Positions 25,752-35,715 of a stretch of DNA of 64,000 nucleotides are shown here, piece after piece (position 1 is the stretch's first letter; each line of letters begins with the position of its first letter). Origin of the DNA: Mycolicibacterium vulneris (GTDB lineage: Bacteria; Actinomycetota; Actinomycetes; Mycobacteriales; Mycobacteriaceae); assembly GCF_002104765.1 (NCBI RefSeq), contig NZ_NCXM01000024.1, forward strand, positions 1 to 64,000. Reading direction: 5' to 3'. The notes below the pieces were generated by a model. The model saw nothing but the letters and a program-made list of their open reading frames with translations, did no database searches and had not been told where the DNA came from. The translations under genes were made by a program, and so were the position numbers.

Positions 25752-27143
25752 CTACCGCGCGGCCGCGAGCAGCTCCTCCATGCCCACCGCGAACTCGTCG
25801 GCCATCTCCCATAAGTCCGGCAGCAGATCCGGGCAGGCGACGAGCCCGATGTCGAGTTTGCCGTGCAGCGACATCGCGGTGATGTTGAGTCCCGAGCCGT
25901 GGAATATCGGCCCCAACGGATACATTGATTTGACCTCGCAGCCCAGCATGTACAGCGGAACCTGCGGTCCAGGCACGTTGGAGACCACCAAATTGTGCAC
26001 GGGCATGCTATCGGTGAATCGGGTTCTCGAGTAGATCCGCATCGCGATGCCGAAAACCGCCGGGGCGGCGAATTGCGACCAATCCTGCAGCAGTGACGCA
26101 CCGATGGCTGAACTGTGTTCCTTGGCAACCGAATTCGCCTTGGCGATGGCTTTCAGCCGTTCCACCGGATCGGTGATCTGGGTGTGCAAACTGGAAAACA
26201 TCGCCGATACCTGATTACGGCCGGGCCGGTCGGATTTGCCGTGCACCGAAACGGGGACGGATGCCACCAGCGACGAATCCGGCAATTCGTTTCGGTCCGT
26301 CAGGTATTGGCGAAGCACACCCGAAACCAATGCCATCACAACGTCGTTGACTTTGACGCCAAAATGGTTCTTCACCCCTTTGATGTCGTCGAGATCCAAT
26401 TCGGCATAAGCAACGTTGCGGCGGTCACTGATCCTGGCGTTGAACGCGGTTCGGGGCGCCGCGAAAGGACGGGCCATCGCGAGGCCTTCGCGCGCCCGTC
26501 GCACGGTGGCGAGCACCGACGAGACTGTGTCGGGCACCACGTTGGCGAGGTGCAGCGGTCGGGCCGCGAAGCGGACCAGCCCACCGGCCGCGATCTGCCA
26601 ACCGTGGGCCCCGCCGACGCCCTCGGCCGGCTCCGGGGCGGGAGCGTCGGCTTCGGTCGCGCACAACTGCGACATCAGGTTGGCACCGGTCACCCCGTCG
26701 ACGCCGGCGTGGTGCACCTTGGTCATCACCGCCAGCCGCCCGTCGCGGTGGCAGTCCGTGCCGGCCACGCCTTCGATGACCCACATCTCCCAGAGCGGCC
26801 GGCCGCGGTCCAACGGCCGCTCGGCGATGTGGCCGCAGATCTCGGAGAGCTCGGCCCGCCCTCCCGGCGCGGGGACCGCAATGCGGTGCAGGTGGCGATC
26901 GATGTTGAACTTGTCGTCGTCCACCCAGACCGGGTGGTCGAGATTCAGCGGACTGTTCGCGAGCTTTTCGCGGAACGCCGGGATCGCCTTGATGCGTAGC
27001 GCAAGGGCGTCGCGCAGCCGGTCGAAGCTGTAGCCGCCCGGAGCCGTCGACGTGTCCAGCTCGACGATCGAGCACACGTGCATGGGCTGTGACGAGGTCT
27101 CCAGGTACAGGAAGCTGGCATCCAGTCCACTCAGCCGCTGCAT
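25752..27143 (-). CDS. WS/DGAT-family O-acyltransferase
   Basis: This 463-residue wax-ester synthase/diacylglycerol acyltransferase-type protein would join acyl-CoA to an alcohol or diacylglycerol in storage-lipid synthesis. It begins with the family-typical MQRLSGLDASFLYLE. The active-site HHxxxDG motif appears as VHHAGVDG near residue 150. Near the C-terminus are VPVSVHGKSDRPGRNQVSAM and NLVVSNVPGPQ, both diagnostic. The start at 27143 was chosen by the conserved beginning. M. tuberculosis does not have a copy at this locus. Confidence 0.9.
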   Translation of the reverse strand: MQRLSGLDASFLYLETSSQPMHVCSIVELDTSTAPGGYSFDRLRDALALRIKAIPAFREKLANSPLNLDHPVWVDDDKFNIDRHLHRIAVPAPGGRAELSEICGHIAERPLDRGRPLWEMWVIEGVAGTDCHRDGRLAVMTKVHHAGVDGVTGANLMSQLCATEADAPAPEPAEGVGGAHGWQIAAGGLVRFAARPLHLANVVPDTVSSVLATVRRAREGLAMARPFAAPRTAFNARISDRRNVAYAELDLDDIKGVKNHFGVKVNDVVMALVSGVLRQYLTDRNELPDSSLVASVPVSVHGKSDRPGRNQVSAMFSSLHTQITDPVERLKAIAKANSVAKEHSSAIGASLLQDWSQFAAPAVFGIAMRIYSRTRFTDSMPVHNLVVSNVPGPQVPLYMLGCEVKSMYPLGPIFHGSGLNITAMSLHGKLDIGLVACPDLLPDLWEMADEFAVGMEELLAAAR

Positions 27144-27271
27144 GCGCGCATGGTATGTCTCACACCGTCGCGGCGATGCAACTGCGCGAAAGAAATGGCA
27201 GAATCGAGTAGTCCGACGAACCCGGGGACCCGTAGCGGCCACGAGGATCGAACCGACCACCATTAGGGACA

Positions 27272-28123
27272 ATGATGTCTGAGCACAACGTTTACGGTGC
27301 CAACTCGCCTGCGCAGCCCGAAAAGCCGCGGACCAAGATTCGCACCCACCACCTGCAGAAGATGAAGGCGGAAGGCCACAAGTGGGCCATGCTCACGGCC
27401 TACGACTACTCGACCGCCCGCATTTTCGACGAGGCCGGCATCCCGGTGCTGCTGGTCGGTGACTCGGCGGCCAACGTGGTGTACGGCTACGACACCACAG
27501 TGCCCGTCTCGATCGACGAGTTGATTCCGCTGGTGCGCGGCGTGGTGCGGGGTGCCCCGCACGCGCTGGTCGTCGCCGACCTGCCGTTCGGCAGCTACGA
27601 GGCCGGGCCGGCCGCCGCACTGGCCGCCGCCACCCGATTCATGAAGGAGGGCGGCGCGCACGCGGTCAAGCTCGAGGGCGGTGAGCGGGTGGCCGAGCAG
27701 ATCGCCTGCCTGACCGCCGCGGGCATCCCGGTGATGGCGCACATCGGGTTCACCCCGCAGAGCGTCAACGGCCTGGGCGGCTTCCGGGTGCAGGGCCGCG
27801 GTGACGCCGCGGAGCAGACGGTGCACGACGCGATCGCCGTCGCCGAGGCCGGCGCGTTCTCCGTCGTCATGGAGATGGTGCCGGCCGAACTGGCCACCCA
27901 GATCACCGGCAAGCTGACCATCCCGACCGTCGGCATCGGCGCCGGACCCAACTGCGACGGCCAGGTCCTGGTTTGGCAGGACATGGCCGGTATGAGCAGC
28001 GGCAAGGCCGCCCGCTTCGTCAAGCGGTTCGCCGACATCGGTGGGGAATTGCGCCGGGCCGCAACGCAATATGCGCAAGAGGTGGCCGGCGGGGTCTTTC
28101 CCGCCGACGAGCACTGCTTCTGA
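27272..28123 (+). CDS. panB: 3-methyl-2-oxobutanoate hydroxymethyltransferase
   Basis: PanB makes ketopantoate, the first step to pantothenate and coenzyme A. The 283-residue protein has KWAMLTAYDYSTARIFDEAG, the metal/substrate motif LLVGDSAANVVYGYDTT, VKLEGGERVAEQ and GIGAGPNCDGQVLV. These match Rv2225 closely. The start may be either of two consecutive ATGs; MSEHNVYG fits the family. No obvious ribosome site is seen, so the transcript may be nearly leaderless. It is divergent from the acyltransferase gene. Confidence 0.96.
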   Translation: MMSEHNVYGANSPAQPEKPRTKIRTHHLQKMKAEGHKWAMLTAYDYSTARIFDEAGIPVLLVGDSAANVVYGYDTTVPVSIDELIPLVRGVVRGAPHALVVADLPFGSYEAGPAAALAAATRFMKEGGAHAVKLEGGERVAEQIACLTAAGIPVMAHIGFTPQSVNGLGGFRVQGRGDAAEQTVHDAIAVAEAGAFSVVMEMVPAELATQITGKLTIPTVGIGAGPNCDGQVLVWQDMAGMSSGKAARFVKRFADIGGELRRAATQYAQEVAGGVFPADEHCF

Positions 28124-28299
28124 TCCGTCGGTAACGGAGCCGTCTCGATGGGTGGCGGTGTTTTGCCCGGTCACGTCGCCGGTCTGAGGTACACGCCTGG
28201 TCGACGCGTTATCCCTGTCGCTGTGAAACCGCTGAAAAGCGTTGCGGTACAGGGATGTACGATGGCTCGCAGAGACGAACCGAACTCTGACGAGCAGAG

Positions 28300-29526
28300 G
28301 TGGACCACATCGACCGGGGGAATCGCGGTGCCTTCGTGCACCGTCGAACGGTGTTGGCTTTGTCGCTGTTGGCGACGGGAGGCATGGCTTTGGCCCAGAC
28401 ACCACGCGCTTCGGCGCAACCGCCCAACACCTCGCCGCAGGCAAGCCGCTGGTCGCCCGAACGGGCCAACCGCTGGTATCAGGCGCAGGGCTGGCCGGTC
28501 GGCGCGAACTACATCACCTCCAACGCCATCAATCAGCTGGAGATGTTCCAGCGCGAAACCTTCGACCCCCGGCGCATCGATACCGAACTGGGCTGGGCGC
28601 GGACCAACGGGTTCAACGCGATACGGGTCTTCCTGCACGACCAGCTCTGGGCGCAGGACTCCCGCGGGTTTCAGGGCCGGCTCGCCCAATTCGTCGACAT
28701 CGCCGCCCGCCTCGGCATCAAACCGCTGTTCGTCTTGTTCGATTCGTGCTGGGACCCGTTCCCCCAGGCCGGTCCGCAGCGCGCGCCGCGGCCGGGCATC
28801 CACAACTCCGGCTGGGTGCAGAGTCCAGGGGCGGCGCGCCTCGACGATCACGGCTACCTGCGCACCATGCGCGGCTACGTCACCGGGGTGCTAACGCAGT
28901 TCCGCAGTGACGACCGCATCCTGGGCTGGGACCTGTGGAACGAGCCGGACAACCCGGCGAACGCCTACGCCTCGGTCGAGCGCAAAGACAAGGTGGACCT
29001 GGTCGCCCAGCTGCTGCCCCAGGTGTTCGAGTGGGCGCGGTTGGTCGATCCCTGCCAGCCGCTGACCAGTGGCGTCTGGCACGGCGAGTGGGCCGACCCG
29101 GGACGCCGCAGTGTCATCAGCAGCATCCAGCTCGACAACTCCGACGTCATCACGTTCCACTGCTACGCCGGCCCGGAGGAGTTCGAGAGACGCATCGGCG
29201 AGCTCGTCCCGCTGGGCCGGCCCATCCTGTGCACCGAGTACATGGCCCGGCCGTTGGGCAGCACGGTGCAGTCCATCCTGCCGATCGCGAAGCGGGCCGG
29301 CGTCGGCGCGTTCAATTGGGGATTCGTCGCCGGCAAAACGCAGACCTTTTTCCCGTGGGATTCCTGGGACCACCCGAACCCGGATCCCGCGATGCCGCAG
29401 GAGTGGTTTCACGACCTGCTGGCCCCCGATGGACGGCCATTCCGCGACACCGAGATCCAGACGATTTTGGAGCTGGGCGACCTGGCGATGCACCTGCAAC
29501 AACCGCCACCACGACCGGCCGGCTGA
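28300..29526 (+). CDS. Tat-exported GH5-like glycoside hydrolase
   Basis: This 408-residue protein has a twin-arginine-type signal (VHRRTVLALSLLATGG, then ALA-type cleavage) and a cellulase-family (GH5 clan-A) barrel. The acid/base Glu is in LGWDLWNEPDN and the nucleophile Glu is in PILCTEYMARPLG. NGFNAIRVFLHD and FNWGFVAGKTQTFFPW are typical substrate-site strands. It starts at GTG with a weak AGCAGAGG upstream. The likely substrate is a beta-linked polysaccharide, but the exact sugar cannot be deduced. It is a single gene between panB and a haemophore-like gene. Confidence 0.82.
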   Translation: MDHIDRGNRGAFVHRRTVLALSLLATGGMALAQTPRASAQPPNTSPQASRWSPERANRWYQAQGWPVGANYITSNAINQLEMFQRETFDPRRIDTELGWARTNGFNAIRVFLHDQLWAQDSRGFQGRLAQFVDIAARLGIKPLFVLFDSCWDPFPQAGPQRAPRPGIHNSGWVQSPGAARLDDHGYLRTMRGYVTGVLTQFRSDDRILGWDLWNEPDNPANAYASVERKDKVDLVAQLLPQVFEWARLVDPCQPLTSGVWHGEWADPGRRSVISSIQLDNSDVITFHCYAGPEEFERRIGELVPLGRPILCTEYMARPLGSTVQSILPIAKRAGVGAFNWGFVAGKTQTFFPWDSWDHPNPDPAMPQEWFHDLLAPDGRPFRDTEIQTILELGDLAMHLQQPPPRPAG

Positions 29527-29536
29527 CGGCGATCGC

Positions 29537-29917
29537 TCAGCGGCACCGATTCTGGAAGTCGGTCAACGGCTGGCGAATGCCCTCGAGGTCGGCGTGGGTC
29601 TGCGGGTTGGCGTCCATGTACTGCTTCAGCTGCGCACGCATGTCGTCGCGCGGCTGCCCCTTCAAGCTGGTGAAGTACGCGTTGACGTCGGGGTGGGTGA
29701 ACAAATACGCCGACGTCGCCGCGGCCACGCCCGACGAGACCTGGGCAAGATCGGCCGCCGTGCAATTCGGTTGCGACGAGGGCGCCGGTTCCGGATCGTC
29801 CATCGGCCAGTCCGCGGCGGCCGAACCCGCCGTCGCGAACAGCACTGCCACACTGACCGCACCGGCCGCCATTGCCCCGGCCACAACTCGGGCCGCCAGG
29901 TGAACAAAAGACACCAT
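29537..29917 (-). CDS. Haemophore-related exported protein
   Basis: A 126-residue secreted protein with a signal peptide (MVSFVHLAARVVAGAM, cleaved near AAADW). The mature helical domain contains NCTAADLAQVSSGVAAATSA, YLFTHPDVNAYFTSLKG and LTDFQNRCR, the pattern of the mycobacterial Rv0203-like haem-binding family, with the two cysteines likely disulfide-bonded. GGAG lies a few bases before the ATG at 29917. Haem binding is inferred from the family; the key ligand residue was not verified. Confidence 0.78.
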   Translation of the reverse strand: MVSFVHLAARVVAGAMAAGAVSVAVLFATAGSAAADWPMDDPEPAPSSQPNCTAADLAQVSSGVAAATSAYLFTHPDVNAYFTSLKGQPRDDMRAQLKQYMDANPQTHADLEGIRQPLTDFQNRCR

Positions 29918-30102
29918 GGAAACGCTCCTTCGTCTTCGCATCCGCAACCGCGGCGGTTATCGGTACCGCAAACCATAAGGGGTTTTCTCGCCGCGCATGC
30001 GCTAATCACCGGCAAAGGAATACGGAGCGATTCTTCGATCTGGGCCCGTCGGCCGGGCCGCGAGGGCAGAATGCTTTACGGGTGGCAGGAAGGAGACCGC
30101 AG

Positions 30103-30348
30103 ATGATTCGGCGCCGCTGGTTTGCCGCAGTGCTGGTGTTCTCGGGCATGGCCACAACTCCCGCAATTGTCGTTGCCAGCCATTCCGCCGATCGGGCGGA
30201 GGCGACCGTGTGTGTGAACGCGGGCCGGCGTATCTCGGTCAGCGGGTGCAGCAACATCGCCGACAACATCGAACGCTATGTCCCGCCGCCGGCCGCGTAT
30301 GCGCCGCTGCCCGAGGACGACGCGCCGCCTCCTCCCCCGCCGCCCTAA
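30103..30348 (+). CDS. Small exported protein with proline tail
   Basis: An 81-residue protein has a signal peptide (MIRRRWFAAVLVFSGMATTP), a short mature part with two cysteines (TVCVNAGRRISVSGCSNIAD) and an acidic/poly-Pro C-terminus (LPEDDAPPPPPPP). A good ribosome site (AGGAAGGAG) precedes the ATG. Similar small Cys-pair exported proteins are frequent in mycobacteria. No function was recognised. Confidence 0.6.
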   Translation: MIRRRWFAAVLVFSGMATTPAIVVASHSADRAEATVCVNAGRRISVSGCSNIADNIERYVPPPAAYAPLPEDDAPPPPPPP

Positions 30349-30492
30349 GGGCCGCCGCGACGGGCGCTCCACTCGCCGGCCGATCTCCGCCGGCCTCGTC
30401 GTTTCGGTGTGGCAGGCTATGGGTGCTCATTTCCCATCCGATCTGTTCGCCGCCGCGGCGACGCGCCCAACGCGCCCTCAATGGAGCCGAAG

Positions 30493-32031
30493 ATGCCTGC
30501 AAAAGCGCCGCAACCCTCGCGTCATCTCGAGGTCGAGCGCAAGTTCGACGTGGTCGAATCCACCGTGTCACCCTCGTTCGAGGGGATCGCCGCGGTCGCC
30601 CACGTCGAGAAGTCACCGGCGCAAACCCTGGATGCGACGTACTTCGATACGCCCATACACGATTTGGCGCGCAACAAGATCACCCTGCGCCGCCGCACCG
30701 GTGGCTCCGACGCGGGATGGCACCTGAAGCTGCCGTCCGGTCCCGACGCCCGCACCGAGGTCCGGCTACCGCTGGACGCATCGGACGGAAACGACTCCGT
30801 GCCCAACGAGTTGACGGACGTGGTGCTGGCGATCGTCCGCGACCGCCCGCTGCAGCCCGTCGCGCGCATCACCACCCGGCGCGAAAGCCAGGTGCTGTAC
30901 GACTCCGCGGGCACCGCGCTGGCCGAGTTCAGCAACGACCATGTCACCGCGTGGTCGACGCGGGGATCCGAGGACACCGACTCGCCCACCGAACAGGAGT
31001 GGCGCGAGTGGGAATTGGAGCTACTCGAAGCGAGCGGGCTCTCCAACGGGACGGCCGGCGTCGAGCTGCTGAACCGGTTGAGCAACCGGCTGCTGGACGC
31101 CGGTGCCGCGCCCGCGGGTCACGGCTCCAAGCTGGCGCGGGTGCTCGGCACGCCGCCCACCGGCGCCACGTCGTCCGAAGACCCGCTGCAGCGCGCGATC
31201 GCCGAGCAGATCCGCGAGCTGGTGGTGTGGGATCGCGCGGTACGCGCCGACGCCTACGACTCCATCCACCAGATGCGGGTGACCACCCGCAAGCTGCGCA
31301 GCCTGCTGCGGGATTACCAGGAGTCGTTCGGGCTGCCCGAGGAGGGCTGGGTCCTGGACGAGTTGCGTGAGCTCGCCGGAATCCTGGGCGTGGCGCGCGA
31401 CGCCGAGGTGCTCGCCGAGCGATACGAACGCGACTTGGACGGGCTCGCACCGGAATTGGTGCGCGGACCGGTGCGCGAACGCCTGGTCGGGGGCGCCCGG
31501 CGGCGCTACCAGACCGGGCTGCGCCGGTCATTGATCGCCATGCGCTCGCAGCGGTACTTCCGCCTGCTGGACTCCCTCGACCTGATAGCGGCCGAGACCC
31601 CGGGCGCCGCCACGGCCGAGGAACAGCCGCCGGTGACCATCGAGGCCGCCTACAAGAAGGTCCGCAAGGCCCAGAAGGCCGCCGCCCAGGTCGACCGCGA
31701 GCACCCGGACCACCAACACCAACGCGACGAGGCGATCCACCGGATCCGCAAGCGCGCCAAGCGACTTCGCTACACGGCCTCCGCCACCGGCGCGGCGAAG
31801 GTGTCCGAACAGGCCAAGGCGGTCCAGTCGCTGCTCGGTGACCATCAAGACAGCGTCGTCAGCCGCGAGCATCTGCGTCAGGAAGCCGAGATCGCGCACG
31901 CCGCAGGCGAGGACACCTTCACCTACGGCCTGTTGTATCAGCGGGAGGCCGACCTGGCCGACCGCTGCCGCGACGAACTCGACGACACCCTGCGCGAACT
32001 CGCCAAGGCGGTCCGCAAAGCGGGCCATTAG
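30493..32031 (+). CDS. CYTH-CHAD domain protein (Rv2226-like)
   Basis: This 512-residue protein has an N-terminal CYTH domain starting with the diagnostic HLEVERKFDV (the ExExK signature) and a C-terminal CHAD domain with conserved His (IHQMRVTTRKLRSLLRDYQE, AIHRIRKRAKRLRY). CYTH domains act on triphosphate substrates; CHAD domains bind inorganic polyphosphate. The ATG at 30493 is supported by GGAG six bases upstream, better than the in-frame ATG at 30481. Role is inferred from domains. Confidence 0.9.
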   Translation: MPAKAPQPSRHLEVERKFDVVESTVSPSFEGIAAVAHVEKSPAQTLDATYFDTPIHDLARNKITLRRRTGGSDAGWHLKLPSGPDARTEVRLPLDASDGNDSVPNELTDVVLAIVRDRPLQPVARITTRRESQVLYDSAGTALAEFSNDHVTAWSTRGSEDTDSPTEQEWREWELELLEASGLSNGTAGVELLNRLSNRLLDAGAAPAGHGSKLARVLGTPPTGATSSEDPLQRAIAEQIRELVVWDRAVRADAYDSIHQMRVTTRKLRSLLRDYQESFGLPEEGWVLDELRELAGILGVARDAEVLAERYERDLDGLAPELVRGPVRERLVGGARRRYQTGLRRSLIAMRSQRYFRLLDSLDLIAAETPGAATAEEQPPVTIEAAYKKVRKAQKAAAQVDREHPDHQHQRDEAIHRIRKRAKRLRYTASATGAAKVSEQAKAVQSLLGDHQDSVVSREHLRQEAEIAHAAGEDTFTYGLLYQREADLADRCRDELDDTLRELAKAVRKAGH

Positions 32032-32034
32032 AAG

Positions 32035-32442
<408 letters not shown>

Positions 32443-32504
32443 ACGAACTACGGTACTACCTGCGGCATGCTGGGGCCAGCAACTATGGCTCGCGCGGTTC
32501 TATC

Positions 32505-33224
32505 GTGGACCTGATGGACCGATGGAAAAAGCGTGTCGACATCGGCGATTGGGGCGCCATCGCCACCGCGGTCGGCGAGTACGGCGGCGCGCTGCTGCCA
32601 CGGCTGGTCACGTCGGGTGAAGCGGCCCGGCTGCGCAAGCTCTACGCCGACGACGACCTGTTCCGGTCGACCATCGACATGGCGCCCAAACGCTATGGCG
32701 CCGGCCAATACCGCTACTTTCACGCGCCCTACCCCGAACCGATCGAAGAGCTCAAGCAGGCCCTCTATCCCCGGCTGCTGCCGATAGCGCGCGATTGGTG
32801 GGGCAAGCTCGGTCGGGACGCACCCTGGCCGGACCGCCTCGACGATTGGCTAGCGGCCTGTCACGCCGCAGGTCAGAGCAGGTCGACCGCCCTGATGCTG
32901 AAATACGGTGCGGGCGACTGGAATGCGTTGCACCGGGATCTGTACGGTGACTTGGTTTTCCCGCTCCAGGTCGTCATCAACCTGAGCAACCCCGAGACCG
33001 ACTACACCGGCGGCGAGTTCCTGCTCGTCGAACAACGGCTGCGGGCCCAATCCCGAGGCATGGCAACGCACCTGCCGCAGGGACACGGGTATGTCTTCAC
33101 CACCCGGGAGCGCCCGGTGCCGTCGGCCCGGGGGTGGTCCGCGGCGCCGGTGCGCCACGGCGTCTCGGTCGTTCGCTCCGGTGAGCGCTACGCGATGGGG
33201 TTGATCTTTCACGACGCGGCATAG
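32505..33224 (+). CDS. 2OG-Fe(II) oxygenase-like protein (Rv2227-like)
   Basis: A 239-residue protein with a cupin-type dioxygenase core. The iron motif HxD appears in NALHRDLYGDLVFPLQ, a GG-turn in YTGGEFLLVEQ, and the distal His/Arg in PVRHGVSVVRSGERYAMG. These fit 2-oxoglutarate Fe(II) dioxygenases. It starts at GTG 32505 or ATG 32514. It follows rnpB on the other strand. The substrate is unknown. Confidence 0.75.
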   Translation: MDLMDRWKKRVDIGDWGAIATAVGEYGGALLPRLVTSGEAARLRKLYADDDLFRSTIDMAPKRYGAGQYRYFHAPYPEPIEELKQALYPRLLPIARDWWGKLGRDAPWPDRLDDWLAACHAAGQSRSTALMLKYGAGDWNALHRDLYGDLVFPLQVVINLSNPETDYTGGEFLLVEQRLRAQSRGMATHLPQGHGYVFTTRERPVPSARGWSAAPVRHGVSVVRSGERYAMGLIFHDAA

Positions 33225-33232
33225 GCGGCGGA

Positions 33233-33865
33233 CTATCCCGTTCGCCGCAACACCATGATGTTGTCGGCCATCGTCCCGACTTCCCCGTTCGGGCCGACCA
33301 TTTCGCGGTCGACGGCCTCGGTCCGCAGCCGCGTCCACCGCGGCGCGTCCAGGTTCAGCGACCCCAGGACCTCCTCGAAACCGGCGAAGTGGTGATCGTG
33401 ATGCTCCGCCCATGGCGGGGGCGCCCCGTGGTCGACGATCAACAGCACCCCACCACGATCCACCCGTTCGGCCGCCCGCTGCAGCACCCCGTCGCGTTCC
33501 AGTCGCGCCGGCGAGTGCAGATACTGCGCGGACACCAGGTCGAAGCTCCCGTCGGGCAAGCTCTCGTTGAGGTTGTGTCGCTGAAAGTCGATGTGTGCGA
33601 GCAAGTTCCGTGCCGACGCGGCCTCGGTGGCGCGCTGCAGCGCGGTGGCGGAGATATCGACGGCCACCACCTGCCAGCCGCGCTCGGCCAGCCACAGCGC
33701 GTCGGCCCCCTCGCCGCAGCCCAGGTCGAGCGCCCGGCCCGCCGGCAGGCCGGCGGCCACCTCGGCCAGGCGCGGATTAACCCGTCCGCTCCACGCTCGC
33801 TCCACCGAGCGGTAGCGCTCCTCCCAGAACCGCTGGGCGTCATCAGGTTTGCACGAATTGTCCAC
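33233..33865 (-). CDS. SAM-dependent methyltransferase (class I)
   Basis: A 210-residue methyltransferase with motif I ALDLGCGEGADALWLAERGW, motif II-type VVAVDISATALQRA, and FDLVSAQYLHSP. It resembles tellurite-resistance/thiopurine methyltransferase-like enzymes. The GTG start at 33865 leaves 46 bases to the divergent XRE/cupin gene. That regulator is the natural candidate for its control. The substrate is unknown. Confidence 0.85.
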   Translation of the reverse strand: MDNSCKPDDAQRFWEERYRSVERAWSGRVNPRLAEVAAGLPAGRALDLGCGEGADALWLAERGWQVVAVDISATALQRATEAASARNLLAHIDFQRHNLNESLPDGSFDLVSAQYLHSPARLERDGVLQRAAERVDRGGVLLIVDHGAPPPWAEHHDHHFAGFEEVLGSLNLDAPRWTRLRTEAVDREMVGPNGEVGTMADNIMVLRRTG

Positions 33866-33911
33866 ACCGCGAGCTTGCCTACCCGGCGCGGCTTTGCCAA
33901 GCTGAATTGCC

Positions 33912-34487
33912 ATGCAGGCAAAATCCACCCCAGACATCGATCTTCTGGTGCGCCGGCGGCTGCGCGAACTGCGGGTGCAGCGAGGCTTGACGCTGCAGGA
34001 GGTCGGCCAGCGCGCCGGCATCGACGTCTCGACGCTCAGTCGCCTCGAGTCCGGGAAACGCCGGCTGGCACTGGATCACCTGCCCCGGCTGGCCCGGGCC
34101 CTGTCAGTCAGCACCGACGAACTGCTGCAGACGCCGCCCACTCCCGACCCGCGGGTGCGCGGTTCCGCGCACACCCACCACGGCGTCACCTATTGGCCGC
34201 TGACCCGCCAGGGCCCCGCCGGTGGCCTGCACGCGTTCAAGGTCCGGGTCAGCGCGCGTCGCCGCACCCCGCCCACCGACCTGCCGGTGCACGAGGGCCA
34301 GGACTGGATGTATGTGCTTTCCGGCCGGATGCGGCTCATCCTGGGCGAGCGCGACTTCACCATCGACCCTGGCCAAGCCGTCGAGTTCTCGACGTGGACG
34401 CCGCACTGGTTCGGCGTGGTGGACGGGCCGGTGGAGGCCATCGTGATCTTCGGAGCGCACGGCGAGCGGCTCCACCTGCATAGTTGA
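33912..34487 (+). CDS. XRE-family regulator with cupin sensor domain
   Basis: This 191-residue transcription factor has an N-terminal helix-turn-helix (LRELRVQRGLTLQEVGQRAG, ISTLSRLESGKRR-type) and a C-terminal cupin domain (HEGQDWMYVLSGRMRLILGE; FSTWTPHWFGVVDG). The cupin presumably binds a ligand. It is divergent from the methyltransferase gene with a 46-base shared promoter region, suggesting it regulates that gene and itself. The specific ligand is unknown. Confidence 0.88.
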   Translation: MQAKSTPDIDLLVRRRLRELRVQRGLTLQEVGQRAGIDVSTLSRLESGKRRLALDHLPRLARALSVSTDELLQTPPTPDPRVRGSAHTHHGVTYWPLTRQGPAGGLHAFKVRVSARRRTPPTDLPVHEGQDWMYVLSGRMRLILGERDFTIDPGQAVEFSTWTPHWFGVVDGPVEAIVIFGAHGERLHLHS

Positions 34488-34536
34488 TCCGCCCTGGACC
34501 ATTGCCCAACAGGCACGCCGGTGCCAGGCTGACCGC

Positions 34537-35715
34537 ATGACAGAAGCCGAAAGTTTCGTCGACCAAACGGTCACGGGGCTCGCGGAGCCGCAACCGATGT
34601 ATAAGGCGCTGCGCGAAACCACCCCAGTGTTCCGGTCGCCGCAGGCGGTCGTTCTCAGCCGCCTGGCCGACATTGAAATGGCGCTCAAACACACTGAGCT
34701 GTTCTCGTCGAACATGGATGCGGTCGACCTAGGTAACGTGCGTCCGCTGATCCCGCTGCAGATCGACCCGCCCGAGCACGCGAAGTACCGGCGGATCCTC
34801 GATCCGCTGTTCACTCCGCGGGAGATGGCCCGGCGCGAACCACGCGTCACCGAACTGGTCAACGAGATGATCGACCGCTTCGCCGACCGCGGCGAGTGCG
34901 ACTTCCATACGGAGTTCGCGGTGCCGCTGCCCTGCACCGTCTTTCTGCAGCTGCTCGGCCTGCCGCTGGACGACCTCGACCAGTTCCTGGTGTGGAAGGA
35001 CGGCGTTATCCGCCCCGAGGGCGACTCGGGTTACGACCGTCGCCACGAGAGCGCCGCCGGCGTGGCCCAACAGATCTACGAGTACTTCGACCGCGCGATC
35101 GACGACCACATCGCCAGCCCGCGCGACGACGTGCTGTCCGCGATGATCGCGGCCAACTTCAAAGACGAGGCCGGCCAACCACTGTCGCGCGAGGAGCTGC
35201 TCGACATCTGCTTCCTGTTCCTCATCGCCGGACTGGACACGGTCACCGACTCGCTCGACTGCTTCTTCGTGTATCTGGCGCGTCACCCCGATCACCGTCA
35301 TCAACTCGTCGAGCAGCCCGACGTCTTGCCCAGCGCGGTCGAGGAGTTGTTGCGTTGGGAGACACCGGTGCCCGGCGTCGCCCGGGTGGCCATCCAGGAC
35401 GTCGAGGTGGGCGGGTGTCCGATCAGCAAGGGCGAGCGGGTCAGCCCGTTACTGGGGGCGGCCAACACCGACCCGGCCGAGTTCCCCGACCCGGAGCTGG
35501 TGGACTTCACCCGCAACCCCAACCGGCACCGGGCTTTCGGCGGCGGGCCGCACCGCTGCCTCGGCTCGCACCTGGCCCGCATGGAGCTTCGGGTGGCGTT
35601 GCGCGAATTCCACCGTCGCATCCCGGATTACCAGATCAAGCCCGGCACCGAGCTGACGTACACCGCCGCGCTGCGCTCGGTGGAGTCGTTGCCGCTGGTC
35701 TTTCCGGTGTCATGA
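34537..35715 (+). CDS. Cytochrome P450
   Basis: A 392-residue P450 monooxygenase. The I-helix oxygen-activation motif is AGLDTVTDS, the K-helix ExxR is in VEELLRWETPV, and the haem-thiolate loop is FGGGPHRCLGSHLAR. PPEHAKYRRILDPLFTPR is typical of actinobacterial bacterial-class P450s. Its electron donor is probably the ferredoxin encoded 74 bases downstream, separated by a MIRU element. The substrate and CYP family number were not determined. Confidence 0.95.
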   Translation: MTEAESFVDQTVTGLAEPQPMYKALRETTPVFRSPQAVVLSRLADIEMALKHTELFSSNMDAVDLGNVRPLIPLQIDPPEHAKYRRILDPLFTPREMARREPRVTELVNEMIDRFADRGECDFHTEFAVPLPCTVFLQLLGLPLDDLDQFLVWKDGVIRPEGDSGYDRRHESAAGVAQQIYEYFDRAIDDHIASPRDDVLSAMIAANFKDEAGQPLSREELLDICFLFLIAGLDTVTDSLDCFFVYLARHPDHRHQLVEQPDVLPSAVEELLRWETPVPGVARVAIQDVEVGGCPISKGERVSPLLGAANTDPAEFPDPELVDFTRNPNRHRAFGGGPHRCLGSHLARMELRVALREFHRRIPDYQIKPGTELTYTAALRSVESLPLVFPVS

